From assembly GCA_002711125.1 (NCBI GenBank), contig PAHN01000004.1, positions 17,505-68,640 on the forward strand: 51,136 bases of DNA, in the 5' to 3' direction. The notes under the pieces are model-generated. The model did not search any database, was not told the origin of the DNA, and saw only the letters and a program-made list of their open reading frames with translations. This document shows, in pieces, positions 9,300 to 18,965 of the stretch. The position numbers and the translations under genes are program-made. This DNA is from Flavobacteriales bacterium (lineage in GTDB: Bacteria > Bacteroidota > Bacteroidia > Flavobacteriales > BACL11). Each line of letters begins with the position of its first letter. The stretch's first letter is position 1.

Positions 9300-9851
9300 T
9301 TATTTTTTTTTGTTTTTTGGTGCAATTATCATTATCATCTTCTTTCCATCTAATTTAGGCATTTCTTCAACAATTCCTACATCTTCTAATGCCTGAGCTA
9401 GTTTAAGTAGTAAAATTTGTCCTTGTTCTTTAAAAACAATTGTTCTTCCTCTAAAAAAAACAAAAGCTCTTACTTTTGCTCCGTCAGCAAGGAAGCTTTT
9501 TGCATGTTTCAGTTTGAAATCAAAATCATGATCTCCTGTGTTAGGACCAAATCTTAGTTCTTTGATGACAATTTTTTGACTTTTATTTTGTATGTTTTTT
9601 AATTTCTTTTTTTGGTCATAAATAAATTTTTTATAATCTATTATTTTACAAACAGGAGGATCAGCATTTGGAGATATTTCTACCAAATCAAGACTCAAAT
9701 TTTGAGCAGTTTTAATTGCATCATCAATTGAACATATTTTTGAATCTATATTCTCACCAACTATTCTAACAAATGATGCAGTAATTTCTCGATTTGTCTT
9801 ATGTAATTTTTTCTTAATTACTCTTCCTCTAAATTGTCTCTTTTGTGCGAT
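9300..9851 (-). CDS. infC: Translation initiation factor IF-3 with an AUC start codon
   Basis: IF-3 binds the 30S subunit, keeps it apart from 50S and checks the start codon. The frame holds the full N-domain ([19 protein letters not shown], then [14 protein letters not shown]), the hallmark [23 protein letters not shown] at about 53-75, the basic linker, and the C-domain ([34 protein letters not shown]). No ATG, GTG or TTG exists between the in-frame thrS stop (9864-9866) and Leu52. The only start that keeps the conserved N-domain is ATC at 9851-9849, giving 183 residues. Rare AUU/AUC starts are known for infC and let IF-3 limit its own synthesis. It begins 12 bp after thrS. Confidence 0.93.
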   Translation of the reverse strand: MAQKRQFRGRVIKKKLHKTNREITASFVRIVGENIDSKICSIDDAIKTAQNLSLDLVEISPNADPPVCKIIDYKKFIYDQKKKLKNIQNKSQKIVIKELRFGPNTGDHDFDFKLKHAKSFLADGAKVRAFVFFRGRTIVFKEQGQILLLKLAQALEDVGIVEEMPKLDGKKMIMIIAPKNKKK

Positions 9852-9863
9852 TTTTTTTTTTTT

Positions 9864-11807
9864 TTAATTATTAAATTTTATTAAACTTTTTATTTCTTCT
9901 TGAATTAAATCCTTAAATTCATTTATTTTCATACTACCTAAATCTATGCCTCCATGTTTACGAACTGTAATTATATTCTCTTTAACTTCTTTTTCTCCCA
10001 CTATTATTATATAAGGTAACTTTGAAACTTCTGCATCTCTTATTTTTCTTCCTGTTGTTTCCGCCCTATAATCTATGGGGCCGCAAATATCGTATTTTTT
10101 TAGAAATCTAGATACTTTTTCTGCATAATCATGAAACTTTTCACTTATTGGAAGGATTATATATTGTTCTGGAGCAAGCCATAGTGGGAAATTACCACTA
10201 CAATGTTCTATAAGAACAGCTACAAATCTTTCCATAGATCCAAATGGAGCTCGGTGAATCATTACTGGTCTATATTTTTTATTATCAGAACCAACATATT
10301 CAAGATTAAAACGTTCGGGCAAGTTGTAATCGACTTGTATAGTCCCAAGTTGCCATTCTCTTCCGATAGCGTCTTTTACCATGAAGTCAAGTTTAGGTCC
10401 ATAAAATGCAGCTTCACCGTATTCAATGACAGTATCTAATTTTTTTTCATTTGCAGCTTCAATTATAGCTTCTTCAGCTTTTTTCCAATTCTCATCTGAA
10501 CCAATATATTTTTCTTTCTTTTCTTTGTCACGTAATGAAATTTGAGTTTTGAATTTTGTAAAACCTAAAGCATTAAAAATAAAAAGTACTAAATCAATAA
10601 CATTTATAAATTCTTCTTTTAATTGATCTGGACGAGCAAAAATATGTGCATCATCTTGTGTGAATCCTCTAACTCTAGTTAATCCATGAAGTTCTCCTGA
10701 TTGTTCATAACGATATACGGTCCCAAATTCGGCTATCCTTACTGGAAGATCTTTATATGAATACTGTTTTTGTGCAAAAATTTCACAATGATGAGGGCAA
10801 TTCATTGGCTTTAAGAAAAATTCTTCACCTTCATTTGGTGTTTTTATAGGTTGAAAAGAATCCTCTCCATATTTATCATAGTGTCCCGATTGAATATATA
10901 ATTGTTTATTTCCTATATGTGGTGTGATTACAGGTAAATAACCCGCATCCTCTTGTGCTTCTTTTAAAAATTTTTCTAGTTTTTCTCTAAGTCTAGTGCC
11001 TTTTGGTAACCACATGGGTAATCCTTGGCCAACCCTTTGAGAAAACGTAAATAGTTCCATTTCTTTGCCTATCTTTCTATGGTCACGTTTCTTTGCTTCT
11101 TGAAGAAGATTTAAATAATTCTTGAGTTCTTTTTGTTTTGGAAAAGATATACCGTATATACGTGTTAGTTGTTTTCTTTTTTCATCTCCCTTCCAATATG
11201 CTCCTGCAACATTTAATAATTTTATAGCTTTAATTTTTTCAGAAGATTGAATGTGAGGTCCTTTACATAAATCAATAAAATTTCCTTGAGAATAAAAAGT
11301 GATATCACCATCATTTAAATCTTGAATTAATTCTATTTTGTATTCATCACCTTTTGTTTTAAAATAATTAAAAGCTTCTTTTTTTGAAACTTTTTTTCTT
11401 TCAAATATTAATTTTTTTGAAGATAATTCTTTCATTTTCTCTTCAATTTTTGTAAAATCTTCTGATGAAAGAGTCTTGCCATTTAAATCAATATCATAAT
11501 AAAAACCATTTTCGATGGCAGGACCAATACCAAATTTCACTCCAGGATATAAATATTCTAATGCTTCTGCCATTATATGAGCAGTAGAGTGCCAAAAGCA
11601 TTTTTTACCTTCTTTATCATTCCAAGTATAAAGTTTTAATGAAGAGTCTTGTTGAATAGATCTATTTAAATCCCAAGTTTCTCCGTTAATACTTGCGCAT
11701 AAAACATTCCTAGCTAATCCTTCAGAAATACTCTTAGCTATTTCTATTGCAGTTGTACCTTTACTAACAGTTTTTGTACTACCATCTGGTAAAGTTATTT
11801 TTATCAT
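9864..11807 (-). CDS. thrS: Threonine-tRNA ligase
   Basis: This enzyme charges tRNA-Thr in the cytoplasm. The 647-residue protein has the N-terminal TGS domain ([21 protein letters not shown]), the editing domain with [11 protein letters not shown], the class II core with the zinc cysteine in MNCPHHC (Cys337), motif 2 ([16 protein letters not shown]), motif 3 ([13 protein letters not shown]) and the anticodon-binding domain (PEQYIILPI to the end). It is the first gene of the thrS-infC-rpmI-rplT operon. Its TAA is followed directly by a run of As that ends in the infC start. Confidence 0.98.
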   Translation of the reverse strand: MIKITLPDGSTKTVSKGTTAIEIAKSISEGLARNVLCASINGETWDLNRSIQQDSSLKLYTWNDKEGKKCFWHSTAHIMAEALEYLYPGVKFGIGPAIENGFYYDIDLNGKTLSSEDFTKIEEKMKELSSKKLIFERKKVSKKEAFNYFKTKGDEYKIELIQDLNDGDITFYSQGNFIDLCKGPHIQSSEKIKAIKLLNVAGAYWKGDEKRKQLTRIYGISFPKQKELKNYLNLLQEAKKRDHRKIGKEMELFTFSQRVGQGLPMWLPKGTRLREKLEKFLKEAQEDAGYLPVITPHIGNKQLYIQSGHYDKYGEDSFQPIKTPNEGEEFFLKPMNCPHHCEIFAQKQYSYKDLPVRIAEFGTVYRYEQSGELHGLTRVRGFTQDDAHIFARPDQLKEEFINVIDLVLFIFNALGFTKFKTQISLRDKEKKEKYIGSDENWKKAEEAIIEAANEKKLDTVIEYGEAAFYGPKLDFMVKDAIGREWQLGTIQVDYNLPERFNLEYVGSDNKKYRPVMIHRAPFGSMERFVAVLIEHCSGNFPLWLAPEQYIILPISEKFHDYAEKVSRFLKKYDICGPIDYRAETTGRKIRDAEVSKLPYIIIVGEKEVKENIITVRKHGGIDLGSMKINEFKDLIQEEIKSLIKFNN

Positions 11808-11850
11808 TAATTTAGTTTAAAGATTGCAAATATAAGAATTGGATCTAATT

Positions 11851-13489
11851 TTATGTTTGTATAACTCCAGGATTATATTTTTCTTTTATAGGAGAATGAT
11901 TAGCCGCTTCAATTCCTGTTGAAATAATTTTTCTTGTTTCAAGTGGATCAATGATATTATCTATCCATAATCTGGATGCTGCATAATATGGTGATGTTTG
12001 TTTATTATATTTTTCTTTTATATTTTTTAAAATAGACTGTTCTTTTTTAATATCTATCTTTTCTCCTTTTAATTTTAATTTTGTTTTTTCTATTTGAAGT
12101 AAGACTTTAGCTGCTTGTTCTCCTCCCATAACTGCTAACTTTGCTGTGGGCCAAGCAAAAATTAATCTTGGGTCATAGGCTTTTCCACACATTGCATAAT
12201 TACCTGCTCCATATGAATTTCCAATAATAAAAGTAAATTTAGGTACAACAGAATTTGACATGACATTTACCATTTTCGCTCCATCTTTAATAATCCCCTT
12301 ATGTTCTGATTTAGATCCAACCATAAATCCAGTTACATCCTGAAGAAAAACAATAGGTATTTTCTTTTGGTTACAATTTGCAATAAATCGTGCTGATTTG
12401 TCGGCAGAGTCTGAGTAGATAACACCTCCAAATTGTACTTCTCCTTTTTTACTTTTTACCATTTCTCTTTGATTTGCAACAATTCCTACAGACCATCCAT
12501 CTATTCTTGAATAACCGCAAATAATAGATTTTCCGTAACTTTCTTTGTATTCTTCAAATTCTGAATTATCAACCAAACGATATATAATTTCTTTCATATT
12601 GTATGCCTTAGATCTATCATTTGGTATAATTCCATAAATTTCTTTTTCTTTTTTTTGTGGTGGAATGGATTCTATTCTATTAAATCCAGCTTTTTCATAA
12701 TCTCCGATTTTATCTACTAAAGATTTTATTTTATCTAGAGCATCCTTATCATTTTTTGCTTTATAATCAGTGACACCAGATATTTCACAATGAGTAGTTG
12801 CACCACCAAGTAATTCATTATCTATATTTTCTCCTATTGCTGCTTTTACTAAGTAGCTTCCTGCTAAAAAAATACTTGCAGTCTTATTTACTATTATAGA
12901 CTCATCACTCATAATAGGTAAATATGCGCCGCCTGCTACACAAGACCCCATGATTGCTGATATTTGATTAATTCCCATTGAACTCATTTTAGCATTATTT
13001 CTGAAAATTCTTCCAAAGTGTTCTTTGTCAGGAAATATTTCATCTTGCATAGGAAGAAATACACCTGCGCTATCAACAAGATAGATTATTGGTAATCTAT
13101 TTTCTATAGATATTTCTTGAAATCTTAGATTTTTTTTTTGCTGTGATTGGAAACCAAGCTCCAGCTTTAACAGTAGCATCATTTGCAACAACAATACATA
13201 GCTTCCCTTTAATATAAATCAACCCACCGACTACCCCTGCTGAGGGACATCCTCCATATTCTTCATACATTTCATGTCCAGCAAAAGAACCAATTTCCAA
13301 AAATTTTGAATTAGGGTCTTTTAAATAATTAATTCTTTCTCTAGCTGTAAGTTTTCCTTTTTTATGTTGTTTTGCAATTTTTTCCTTTCCTCCTCCTAAT
13401 GATAAAATAGTATGTTTTCTTTTCATTTCAGAAATAAGTAATCTTATTTTATCATCATTTTTATTGAAATCTAAATTAGCCATAAACAT
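11851..13489 (-). pseudogene. Acyl-CoA carboxylase carboxyltransferase (beta) subunit, methylcrotonyl-CoA carboxylase-like, frameshifted
   Basis: The beta subunit transfers carboxyl from biotin to an acyl-CoA. The N-terminal frame (130 codons, from ATG 13489 or 13483) holds LGGGKEKI, KLTARERINYL, VVANDATVKAGAWFPITAKK and then leaves frame. The rest (NLRFQEISIENRLPIIYLVDS, GSCVAGGAYLPIMSDE, IPIVFLQDVTGFMVGS, GNSYGAGNYAMCGKAYDPR, AVMGGEQAA) continues in the next frame. The break is at the 10-base A-run 13130-13139; nine As would restore one ~545-residue protein of normal length. Everything else is intact, so this is a very recent lesion, a homopolymer sequencing error, or expression through slippage. 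The family match is closest to methylcrotonyl-CoA carboxylase beta, but propionyl-CoA carboxylase is possible. No biotin subunit lies nearby. Confidence 0.88.
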
Positions 13490-13539
13490 TTTTTTTTTTC
13501 AAAAATAGAAAATAGATATTATAAATTGTATAACATAAC

Positions 13540-14170
13540 TTAACTTATATTTTTGATATTATTCAAAAAAAAATCGATATTAATATTATTAAGATATTTT
13601 TTTGTTTCAGGTCCATAATTAAATAAAAGATCAATTATTGAGAGATTTTGTATAAATCCATGTTTTTCAAAAAATACTTGATCGTATTTTTGTTGTATAT
13701 TATTATCCCATTTTATATATCTTAAGTCCAGAAATTCACCTCTTTTTTTATAAATTTTTGTATTTGTAATATTATTTTCAAAATTCAATAATTTAAGTAT
13801 AGCTTGTTGAATTTTTTGTGTGAATGAAAATAAATAAGTTTCTTTTTTAATAAAAAAAGGATGTAATTCGTCTTTATAGTATTTGAAAAATGGGGATGAA
13901 TTATATGCAGTATTTATCGAGTTCCAGTGTTTTTTTTGCCAATTTTCTTCATAGCAAATTCTAATGTTTGTAATTTTTTTTTTTATTTGTTTTTTTAATT
14001 GGGATACTTAATTTTAATTTTCCATTTGCAGTATATATATTACAATGGTTTCTTATGCTTCTTCTATTAAAATTTTCATTTGCTTCTATAATACATTTAT
14101 GTTTAATTATAATAGCGTAATATACTGTTGAGCCTAAATATGCAGATGGTAAAATAATTTTATTTAACAC
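13540..14170 (-). pseudogene. WbqC-like family protein, frameshifted
   Basis: The N-terminal frame (GTG at 14170, overlapping the end of lepB by 11 bp) reads LPSAYLGSTVYYAII, NRRSIRNHCNIYTANGKLKL, SIPIKKTNKKK. It then runs into an 11-base A-run (13974-13984) and stops. Read one base on, the sequence continues without a stop as ITNIRICYEENWQKKHWNSI, NTAYNSSPFFKYYKDELHPF and finally KWDNNIQQKYDQVFFEKHGF, LSIIDLLFNYGPET. That is the pattern of flavobacterial WbqC-family proteins (~205 residues), whose function is unknown; a member is named after an O-antigen locus. Ten As would restore the frame. Its place after lepB agrees with flavobacterial gene order as recalled. Confidence 0.75.
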
Positions 14171-15506
14171 TTTTAAAGAGTCTATTCCATCTAATCTTTT
14201 TTAAACCTTTTGCTCTTTTGTCCCAGCTCATCCAAACAAATAATGCTTTACCTACTATATGGTCTTCAGGAACAAACCCCCAAACTCTACTGTCCGCAGA
14301 ATTATGACGATTATCTCCCATCATCCAATAATAGTCCATTTTAAATGTATATGTGTTTGTTTGTTTATTGTTTATATAAATAATATTATTTGAAATTTGC
14401 AAATTGTTTTTTTCATATCTTTCAATTATGTCCTTATATAGTGGAAGATTTTTAATAGTTAAATTTATAGTTTCCCCTTTTTTAGGTATAGTTATAGGTC
14501 CATAATTATCTTCATTCCAATCATAAGGATTATTATAAAGAAATTTATTTGGATTACTAAGTTGCCAATTATTAGAAAACATTTTTGTTCTAGAACCGTT
14601 TATTTGTTTTTTTATTTCTAATATGTAAGGTTGTGTTTCTAAATCTAGAACAACATCAGATGTTGCGTTAAAATTATACTCCATAATATTATCCTTTACA
14701 TACTGAGGTCCTGTAAAATCAGAATTTTCATTAGGTGTATTAATATTGATATTATAATTAGTATTTATATCATACTTTTCATATAAAAGTTGTTGGTTTA
14801 GTCGAGTTTTTGATGTTACTTTATATCTTGCTTGTTTTTTCATTCCTTTTGGTTCATTATGAGGAAGGTTATTTATAAATAGATCTCCATTTTTAATTTC
14901 AATAATATCACCAGGTAAACCAACACATCTTTTAACATAATTATCTTTTTTATCAATAGGTCTTCCTTTATTTTCTGCAGGCCAATTAAAAACTACACAA
15001 TCATTTCTTTCAACTTTATTTAAACCTCTCATTCTGTAAAAAGGAATATTAATAATTTCTGAATAAGATTTTCCTCCAATTAATGGCATTGTGTGGTGAA
15101 CTAAAGGAAAGGCAATCGGAGTCATTGGTACTCTGGGACCATAACTTAATTTACTAACAAATAAGAAGTCTCCAACTAACATAGACTTTTCCATTGATGA
15201 TGTTGGTATTGTATAAGCTTCAATCAGAAATGTTCTTAAAATTGTAGCTGCAATGACAGCAAAACCTATAGCGTCAACCCAAGTTCTAAATTCACTTTTT
15301 TTTCTTTTTTCTTTTTTTGTTTGCTTTTTTTTCCAAAATTGCCAAGGAATGGTATTCCAAAACAAGATATCACCAACAATTAATGGGGCAAAGTAAAGCC
15401 ATTCGCCACCAACTAAATAAACAATAAAACTCCATATTATTGTTCCTAAAATAAATAGAGTACTTTTAGATTGATTTTTAAAATAATTTAATATTCTGTG
15501 CATCAT
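14160..15506 (-). CDS. lepB: Signal peptidase I
   Basis: This membrane serine protease removes signal peptides from exported proteins. The 448-residue protein has two hydrophobic segments (about 16-52 and 79-93). The catalytic Ser104 lies in [14 protein letters not shown] and the general base Lys192 in [12 protein letters not shown]. Box E is [19 protein letters not shown]. Two insertions make it longer than E. coli LepB, as is usual in Bacteroidota. It lies in the run parA-parB-DUF5683-dapB-lepB-wbqC, with 4 bp to dapB. Confidence 0.96.
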   Translation of the reverse strand: MMHRILNYFKNQSKSTLFILGTIIWSFIVYLVGGEWLYFAPLIVGDILFWNTIPWQFWKKKQTKKEKRKKSEFRTWVDAIGFAVIAATILRTFLIEAYTIPTSSMEKSMLVGDFLFVSKLSYGPRVPMTPIAFPLVHHTMPLIGGKSYSEIINIPFYRMRGLNKVERNDCVVFNWPAENKGRPIDKKDNYVKRCVGLPGDIIEIKNGDLFINNLPHNEPKGMKKQARYKVTSKTRLNQQLLYEKYDINTNYNININTPNENSDFTGPQYVKDNIMEYNFNATSDVVLDLETQPYILEIKKQINGSRTKMFSNNWQLSNPNKFLYNNPYDWNEDNYGPITIPKKGETINLTIKNLPLYKDIIERYEKNNLQISNNIIYINNKQTNTYTFKMDYYWMMGDNRHNSADSRVWGFVPEDHIVGKALFVWMSWDKRAKGLKKIRWNRLFKSVK

Positions 15507-15510
15507 CTTT

Positions 15511-16188
15511 TTATAATATTAATTCGTTAATAACATCTGACATTTCAAATATACCTTTTTTATCTTTAATCCATTCAGCAGCCATAATTGCTCCTAATGC
15601 AAAACCATCTCTATTTAGTGCTGAATGTTTAAGTTCAATTTCATCAAATTTTGAAGTGTATTTTATTAAATGAGTACCTACATTATCATTAATTCTTTCG
15701 CTAAAAATATTGATTTTTTTACTCAATATTGATTCTAATTTTTGTGCAATTGTAATAGCAGTGCCGCTAGGGCTATCTATTTTTTCTTTATGATGAATTT
15801 CATGTAAAGAAGTATGAAAGTTTTTTGTTTTCATAATTTCTGCAATTTTTTCATTTATGATATAAAACATATTAACCCCTATGCTAAAATTCGATGCATA
15901 TAAAAAAGCACCATTGTTTTGTATACATAATTTATTTATTTCTTCTTTTTTATCAAGCCAACCTGTAGTTCCAGCAATAACAGGAATTCCTTGTTTGATA
16001 GCATATTTTATGTTATCAAATGCACTATTTGGTGTACTAAATTCTATTGCTACATCAGCTTGATTCATTGATATAGAATTTGGCGGGTTTTTAGAATTGG
16101 TGACACATGCGATGTTGTGACCTTTTTTAAGAGCTATTTGAGTAATTTTTTTGCCCATCTTACCATTTCCAAATATTGCAATTTTCAT
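15511..16188 (-). CDS. dapB: 4-hydroxy-tetrahydrodipicolinate reductase
   Basis: Lysine/diaminopimelate pathway enzyme that reduces the DapA product with NAD(P)H; the product also feeds peptidoglycan. The 225-residue protein has the dinucleotide-binding start [11 protein letters not shown], the conserved VAIEFSTP and IAGTTGW, and the substrate/catalytic block [17 protein letters not shown]. The length is slightly short, as in other Bacteroidota members. It starts 9 bp after the DUF5683 gene and ends 4 bp before lepB. Confidence 0.97.
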   Translation of the reverse strand: MKIAIFGNGKMGKKITQIALKKGHNIACVTNSKNPPNSISMNQADVAIEFSTPNSAFDNIKYAIKQGIPVIAGTTGWLDKKEEINKLCIQNNGAFLYASNFSIGVNMFYIINEKIAEIMKTKNFHTSLHEIHHKEKIDSPSGTAITIAQKLESILSKKINIFSERINDNVGTHLIKYTSKFDEIELKHSALNRDGFALGAIMAAEWIKDKKGIFEMSDVINELIL

Positions 16189-16197
16189 AATACGAAA

Positions 16198-16707
16198 TTA
16201 CAAATTAAATGATAATAGAATTCCTCCTGTATTGGATTGATGTAAGTATGCAGGTTGTAAAATTAATGATAAGTCTTCATCAATTTCATAACTAAATAGG
16301 TGAGCATTAACAGATGCATCAATAATATTTAACAAGTAAACTCCAAGAAAACATAATGTAGATATTTCTCTGTTTCTTTTATGAAAATTTGTTAAAGTTA
16401 CTAGTTGAGCGTCAGAAAAATCATTATAAATATCATTATCTCCGCCTAATCTTTTAATATATCCATCTCTATAACTTTGAAATTTTTTATTGGATTCAAT
16501 TATATAGTAGACAGATGAAATTAGTCCGCCATAAATAATTGGAACTTTCCAGAATTTCTTTGTGTAAATTTGTCCAGCTCCCGGAACTATACTAGAGTAT
16601 ATTGCAGCTTTTTTTGGACTTTTGTACAAATTTTCTTGTGATGTAGCTTTAAAAAAAATAAGAATTAATAAAGTAAGTAAAATTGATTTAATATATTTTA
16701 AGTTCAA
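16198..16707 (-). CDS. DUF5683 domain membrane protein
   Basis: A 169-residue protein with a signal peptide (LLTLLILIFFKATSQ). The core KAAIYSSIVPGAGQIYTKKFWKVPIIYGGL is typical of DUF5683, followed by a hydrophobic helix and LCFLGVYLLNIIDASVNAHLFSYEI. The end LILQPAYLHQSNTGGILLSFNL could form outer-membrane beta strands. The function is unknown. The gene is 3 bp after parB and 9 bp before dapB; I recall the same place in other flavobacteria, which may suggest an envelope role, but this is inference. Confidence 0.85.
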   Translation of the reverse strand: MNLKYIKSILLTLLILIFFKATSQENLYKSPKKAAIYSSIVPGAGQIYTKKFWKVPIIYGGLISSVYYIIESNKKFQSYRDGYIKRLGGDNDIYNDFSDAQLVTLTNFHKRNREISTLCFLGVYLLNIIDASVNAHLFSYEIDEDLSLILQPAYLHQSNTGGILLSFNL

Positions 16708-16710
16708 AAT

Positions 16711-17616
16711 TTATTTTTTCAAATTATTAGCTATTCTTAAAAGATCTTCTTCATCTTCAAAATGTATAATTAGTTTACCTTTATATTTTTTATTCAACCT
16801 AAGATTTATTTCAGTTTTTAGACTTTTTGAAATATCATGAATTAATTTTTGATGAGAAAAAGATAATTGTGGTATTTCTGTTTTTTTGGATATTCTTTTA
16901 TAGCTCTTATTATAAAACTCTTTACATATTTGTTCTACTTCTCTAACTGAAAAACCATGAGCAACTATATCATGAAATAAATTAATTTGAGATTCTTTGC
17001 ATTCTATTGCTAATAAAGGTCTAGCATGACCGTTGCTAATGCTTTTTTCCCTCAAACCTTTTTGTATAATTGGTGGAAGCTTTAATAAACGTAAAAAATT
17101 AGCAATTGTGCTTCTGTTTTTTCCTATACGTTCACTACATTGTTCTTGAGTAAGTTTAACTTCATTAATTAATCTTTCATAACTTAATGCAATTTCAATT
17201 GGGTTTAAATTCTCTCTTTGTATATTTTCAATTAAAGCCATTTCAAGAGTTTCTTGATCATTAGCAACTCTAATAAAGGCAGGAATATAATTTACTCCAA
17301 TCAATTTTACAGCTCTTACTCTTCTTTCACCAGAAATTAATTGATAACTGTTATTATTCATTTTTCGAACTGTAATTGGTTGAATAACACCAAAATTTTC
17401 TATTGAACTAGCAAGTTCATGTAATTTTTCATGTTCAAATTCTTGTCTTGGTTGAAACGGATTAATAATTATTTCAGATACAGGTATATTCTTAAAATTG
17501 CCTAAACCATTTAATTTTTTTGCTTCATTATTGATTTCTATATTTTTTACTTCATCATTATTAGTTCCTAATATTGATGAAAGTCCCCTTCCTAATGCAC
17601 TTCTATCTTTCTTCAT
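16711..17616 (-). CDS. parB: Chromosome partitioning protein ParB
   Basis: ParB binds parS near the origin, slides as a CTP-dependent clamp and works with ParA in chromosome segregation. The 301-residue protein starts with LGRGLSSILG and has the CTP-binding box II ISGERRVRAVKLIG, box I NPFQPRQEFEHEKLHELASSI, the helix-turn-helix EQCSERIGKNRSTIANFLRLL, and a C-terminal dimer domain. It is 9 bp after parA. No parS-like palindrome was seen in the window. Confidence 0.96.
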   Translation of the reverse strand: MKKDRSALGRGLSSILGTNNDEVKNIEINNEAKKLNGLGNFKNIPVSEIIINPFQPRQEFEHEKLHELASSIENFGVIQPITVRKMNNNSYQLISGERRVRAVKLIGVNYIPAFIRVANDQETLEMALIENIQRENLNPIEIALSYERLINEVKLTQEQCSERIGKNRSTIANFLRLLKLPPIIQKGLREKSISNGHARPLLAIECKESQINLFHDIVAHGFSVREVEQICKEFYNKSYKRISKKTEIPQLSFSHQKLIHDISKSLKTEINLRLNKKYKGKLIIHFEDEEDLLRIANNLKK

Positions 17617-17625
17617 GTCTTGTTA

Positions 17626-18399
17626 TTATACATTCAACTCTAATTTTTGTAGTAGCTCATTTGCTAAATTCATGTAATTAATTGCACCTTTACTTGTGGC
17701 ATCATGTATTACTATTGTCTCACCAAATGAAGGCGATTCTCCTAAACGAACATTTCTATGTATAATAGTTTTAAATACTAAATCTTGAAAGTGTTTTTTA
17801 ACATCTTCTACTACTTGATTTGAAAGTCGAAGTCTTGTATCATACATAGTTAATAATAAACCTTCAGTTTCCAGATTTATATTGAATTTTTGTTGAACAA
17901 CCTTTATTGTATTTAATAATTTTCCTAATCCCTCTAGTGCAAAATATTCACATTGAATAGGAACAATTACGCTATCTGCAGCAGAAAGTGCATTTAATGT
18001 TAAAAGTCCTAAAGAAGGTGCACAATCAATAATTACATAATCATATTCTTTTTTTATAAGATTTAATGCACTTTGCATTTGAAACTCTCTTTCATTTATA
18101 TTAATTAGTTCAAGTTCAGCACCAACCAAATTAATATTTGCAGGAAGTAATTGTAAATTTGGGCTTGTTGTATTTAAAATACAGTCCTTTATTTGTGCTT
18201 GACCAATAATACATTCATAAAGTCCTTTATCAATTTGTTTTGGATTATGTCCTACACCAGAAGTTGCGTTTGCTTGAGGGTCAGCATCAACCAGTAAGAT
18301 TTTTTTTTCTAATATACCAAGGCTAGCAGCTAAATTTATTGCAGTAGTAGTTTTTCCAACTCCTCCTTTTTGATTAGCAATTGCAATTACTTTACCCAT
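17626..18399 (-). CDS. parA: Chromosome partitioning ATPase ParA
   Basis: A 257-residue ATPase that drives chromosome segregation with ParB. The deviant Walker A KGGVGKTTTA lies at residues 11-20. The motifs LLVDADPQANATSG, YVIIDCAPSLGLLTLNAL, VPIQCEYFALEGLG and TMYDTRLRLSNQV are all present. It is the first gene of the run parA-parB-DUF5683-dapB-lepB-wbqC. The 137 bp before it hold no clear promoter motif. Confidence 0.97.
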   Translation of the reverse strand: MGKVIAIANQKGGVGKTTTAINLAASLGILEKKILLVDADPQANATSGVGHNPKQIDKGLYECIIGQAQIKDCILNTTSPNLQLLPANINLVGAELELININEREFQMQSALNLIKKEYDYVIIDCAPSLGLLTLNALSAADSVIVPIQCEYFALEGLGKLLNTIKVVQQKFNINLETEGLLLTMYDTRLRLSNQVVEDVKKHFQDLVFKTIIHRNVRLGESPSFGETIVIHDATSKGAINYMNLANELLQKLELNV

Positions 18400-18536
18400 A
18401 TTGTAAATTATTGATTTAGGCTATAAAAGTAATATCTCTTTTAATGTTAATAGTTCTAATTTTATGTAGAATTATTAACAAAAAAGGTGAGTTGTTAAGA
18501 TTATTTGCTTAAGAATATTATTTTAAATAGAATTAT

Positions 18537-18893
18537 TTAGTCTTTTCCTAAATCTTCAAAGTTCACCTCAGTGAAATCAGTTGTTGCTTCATTATTTGAT
18601 GCTTTTTCAGATTTTTCTTTTTTACTTGAAATGATTTCTTCACCTTTTTCAGAAATAATAAAGTCACTAACATCACTAAAAGCATTTTTGAAGTTATTAA
18701 ATTCTTCTTTATAGAGATATATTTTATGTTTTCTATATGAAGGAACTCCTTGGTCATCAAAATCTTTAATGCTTTCAGTGATAGTCATGTAATAATCACC
18801 TGCTTTTGTTGATCGTACATCAAAAAAATAAGTTCTTCTGCCAGCACGAATCTTTCTTGAAAAAATTTCTTGCATCTCATTTTTTTCTGCCAT
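18537..18893 (-). CDS. PUR family DNA/RNA-binding protein (DUF3276)
   Basis: A 118-residue protein with one PUR domain at about residues 8-82: IFSRKIRAGRRTYFFDVRST, KAGDYYMTITESIK and KHKIYLYKEEFNNF. These are the beta-beta-beta-beta-alpha elements that bind single-stranded nucleic acid. The tail (residues 88-118) is acidic and Ser/Glu-rich. Bacterial relatives include BpuR of Borrelia. From memory, this gene stands beside an ABC exporter in many flavobacteria, as here. The regulatory target is unknown. Confidence 0.92.
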   Translation of the reverse strand: MAEKNEMQEIFSRKIRAGRRTYFFDVRSTKAGDYYMTITESIKDFDDQGVPSYRKHKIYLYKEEFNNFKNAFSDVSDFIISEKGEEIISSKKEKSEKASNNEATTDFTEVNFEDLGKD

Positions 18894-18916
18894 TATTTAA
18901 ATAATTTAGTTTTTGT

Positions 18917-18924
18917 CAAATATA
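18917..18924 (-). promoter_or_regulatory. Candidate -7 element for the PUR protein gene
   Basis: Minus-strand TATATTTG, a fit to TAnnTTTG, 24 bp before the start codon. A minus-strand TTTG at 18952-18955 is about 27 bp further upstream, longer than the ideal spacing. The short leader and the match make it plausible. Confidence 0.4.
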
Positions 18925-18965
18925 GCAAAATTTATAGAATGATAAGTTTTGCAAAACATTTCAAG

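Noticed and set aside
9852-9866. thrS and infC share a reading frame, separated by one TAA and four AAA codons: a possible readthrough fusion
   Set aside because: The conserved operon order with separate proteins explains it; no readthrough context or family fusion is known to me. The poly-A tract is better seen as a leader.
13097-13194. A -1 ribosomal frameshift at the A-run of the carboxylase
   Set aside because: Restoring the frame needs a +1 shift or loss of one A, the wrong direction for classic -1 slippery sites.
11851-13489. The carboxylase as two separate genes with their own starts
   Set aside because: The second frame has no plausible start near the junction and its first residues upstream of NLRFQ do not match the family. 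One frameshifted gene fits both parts.
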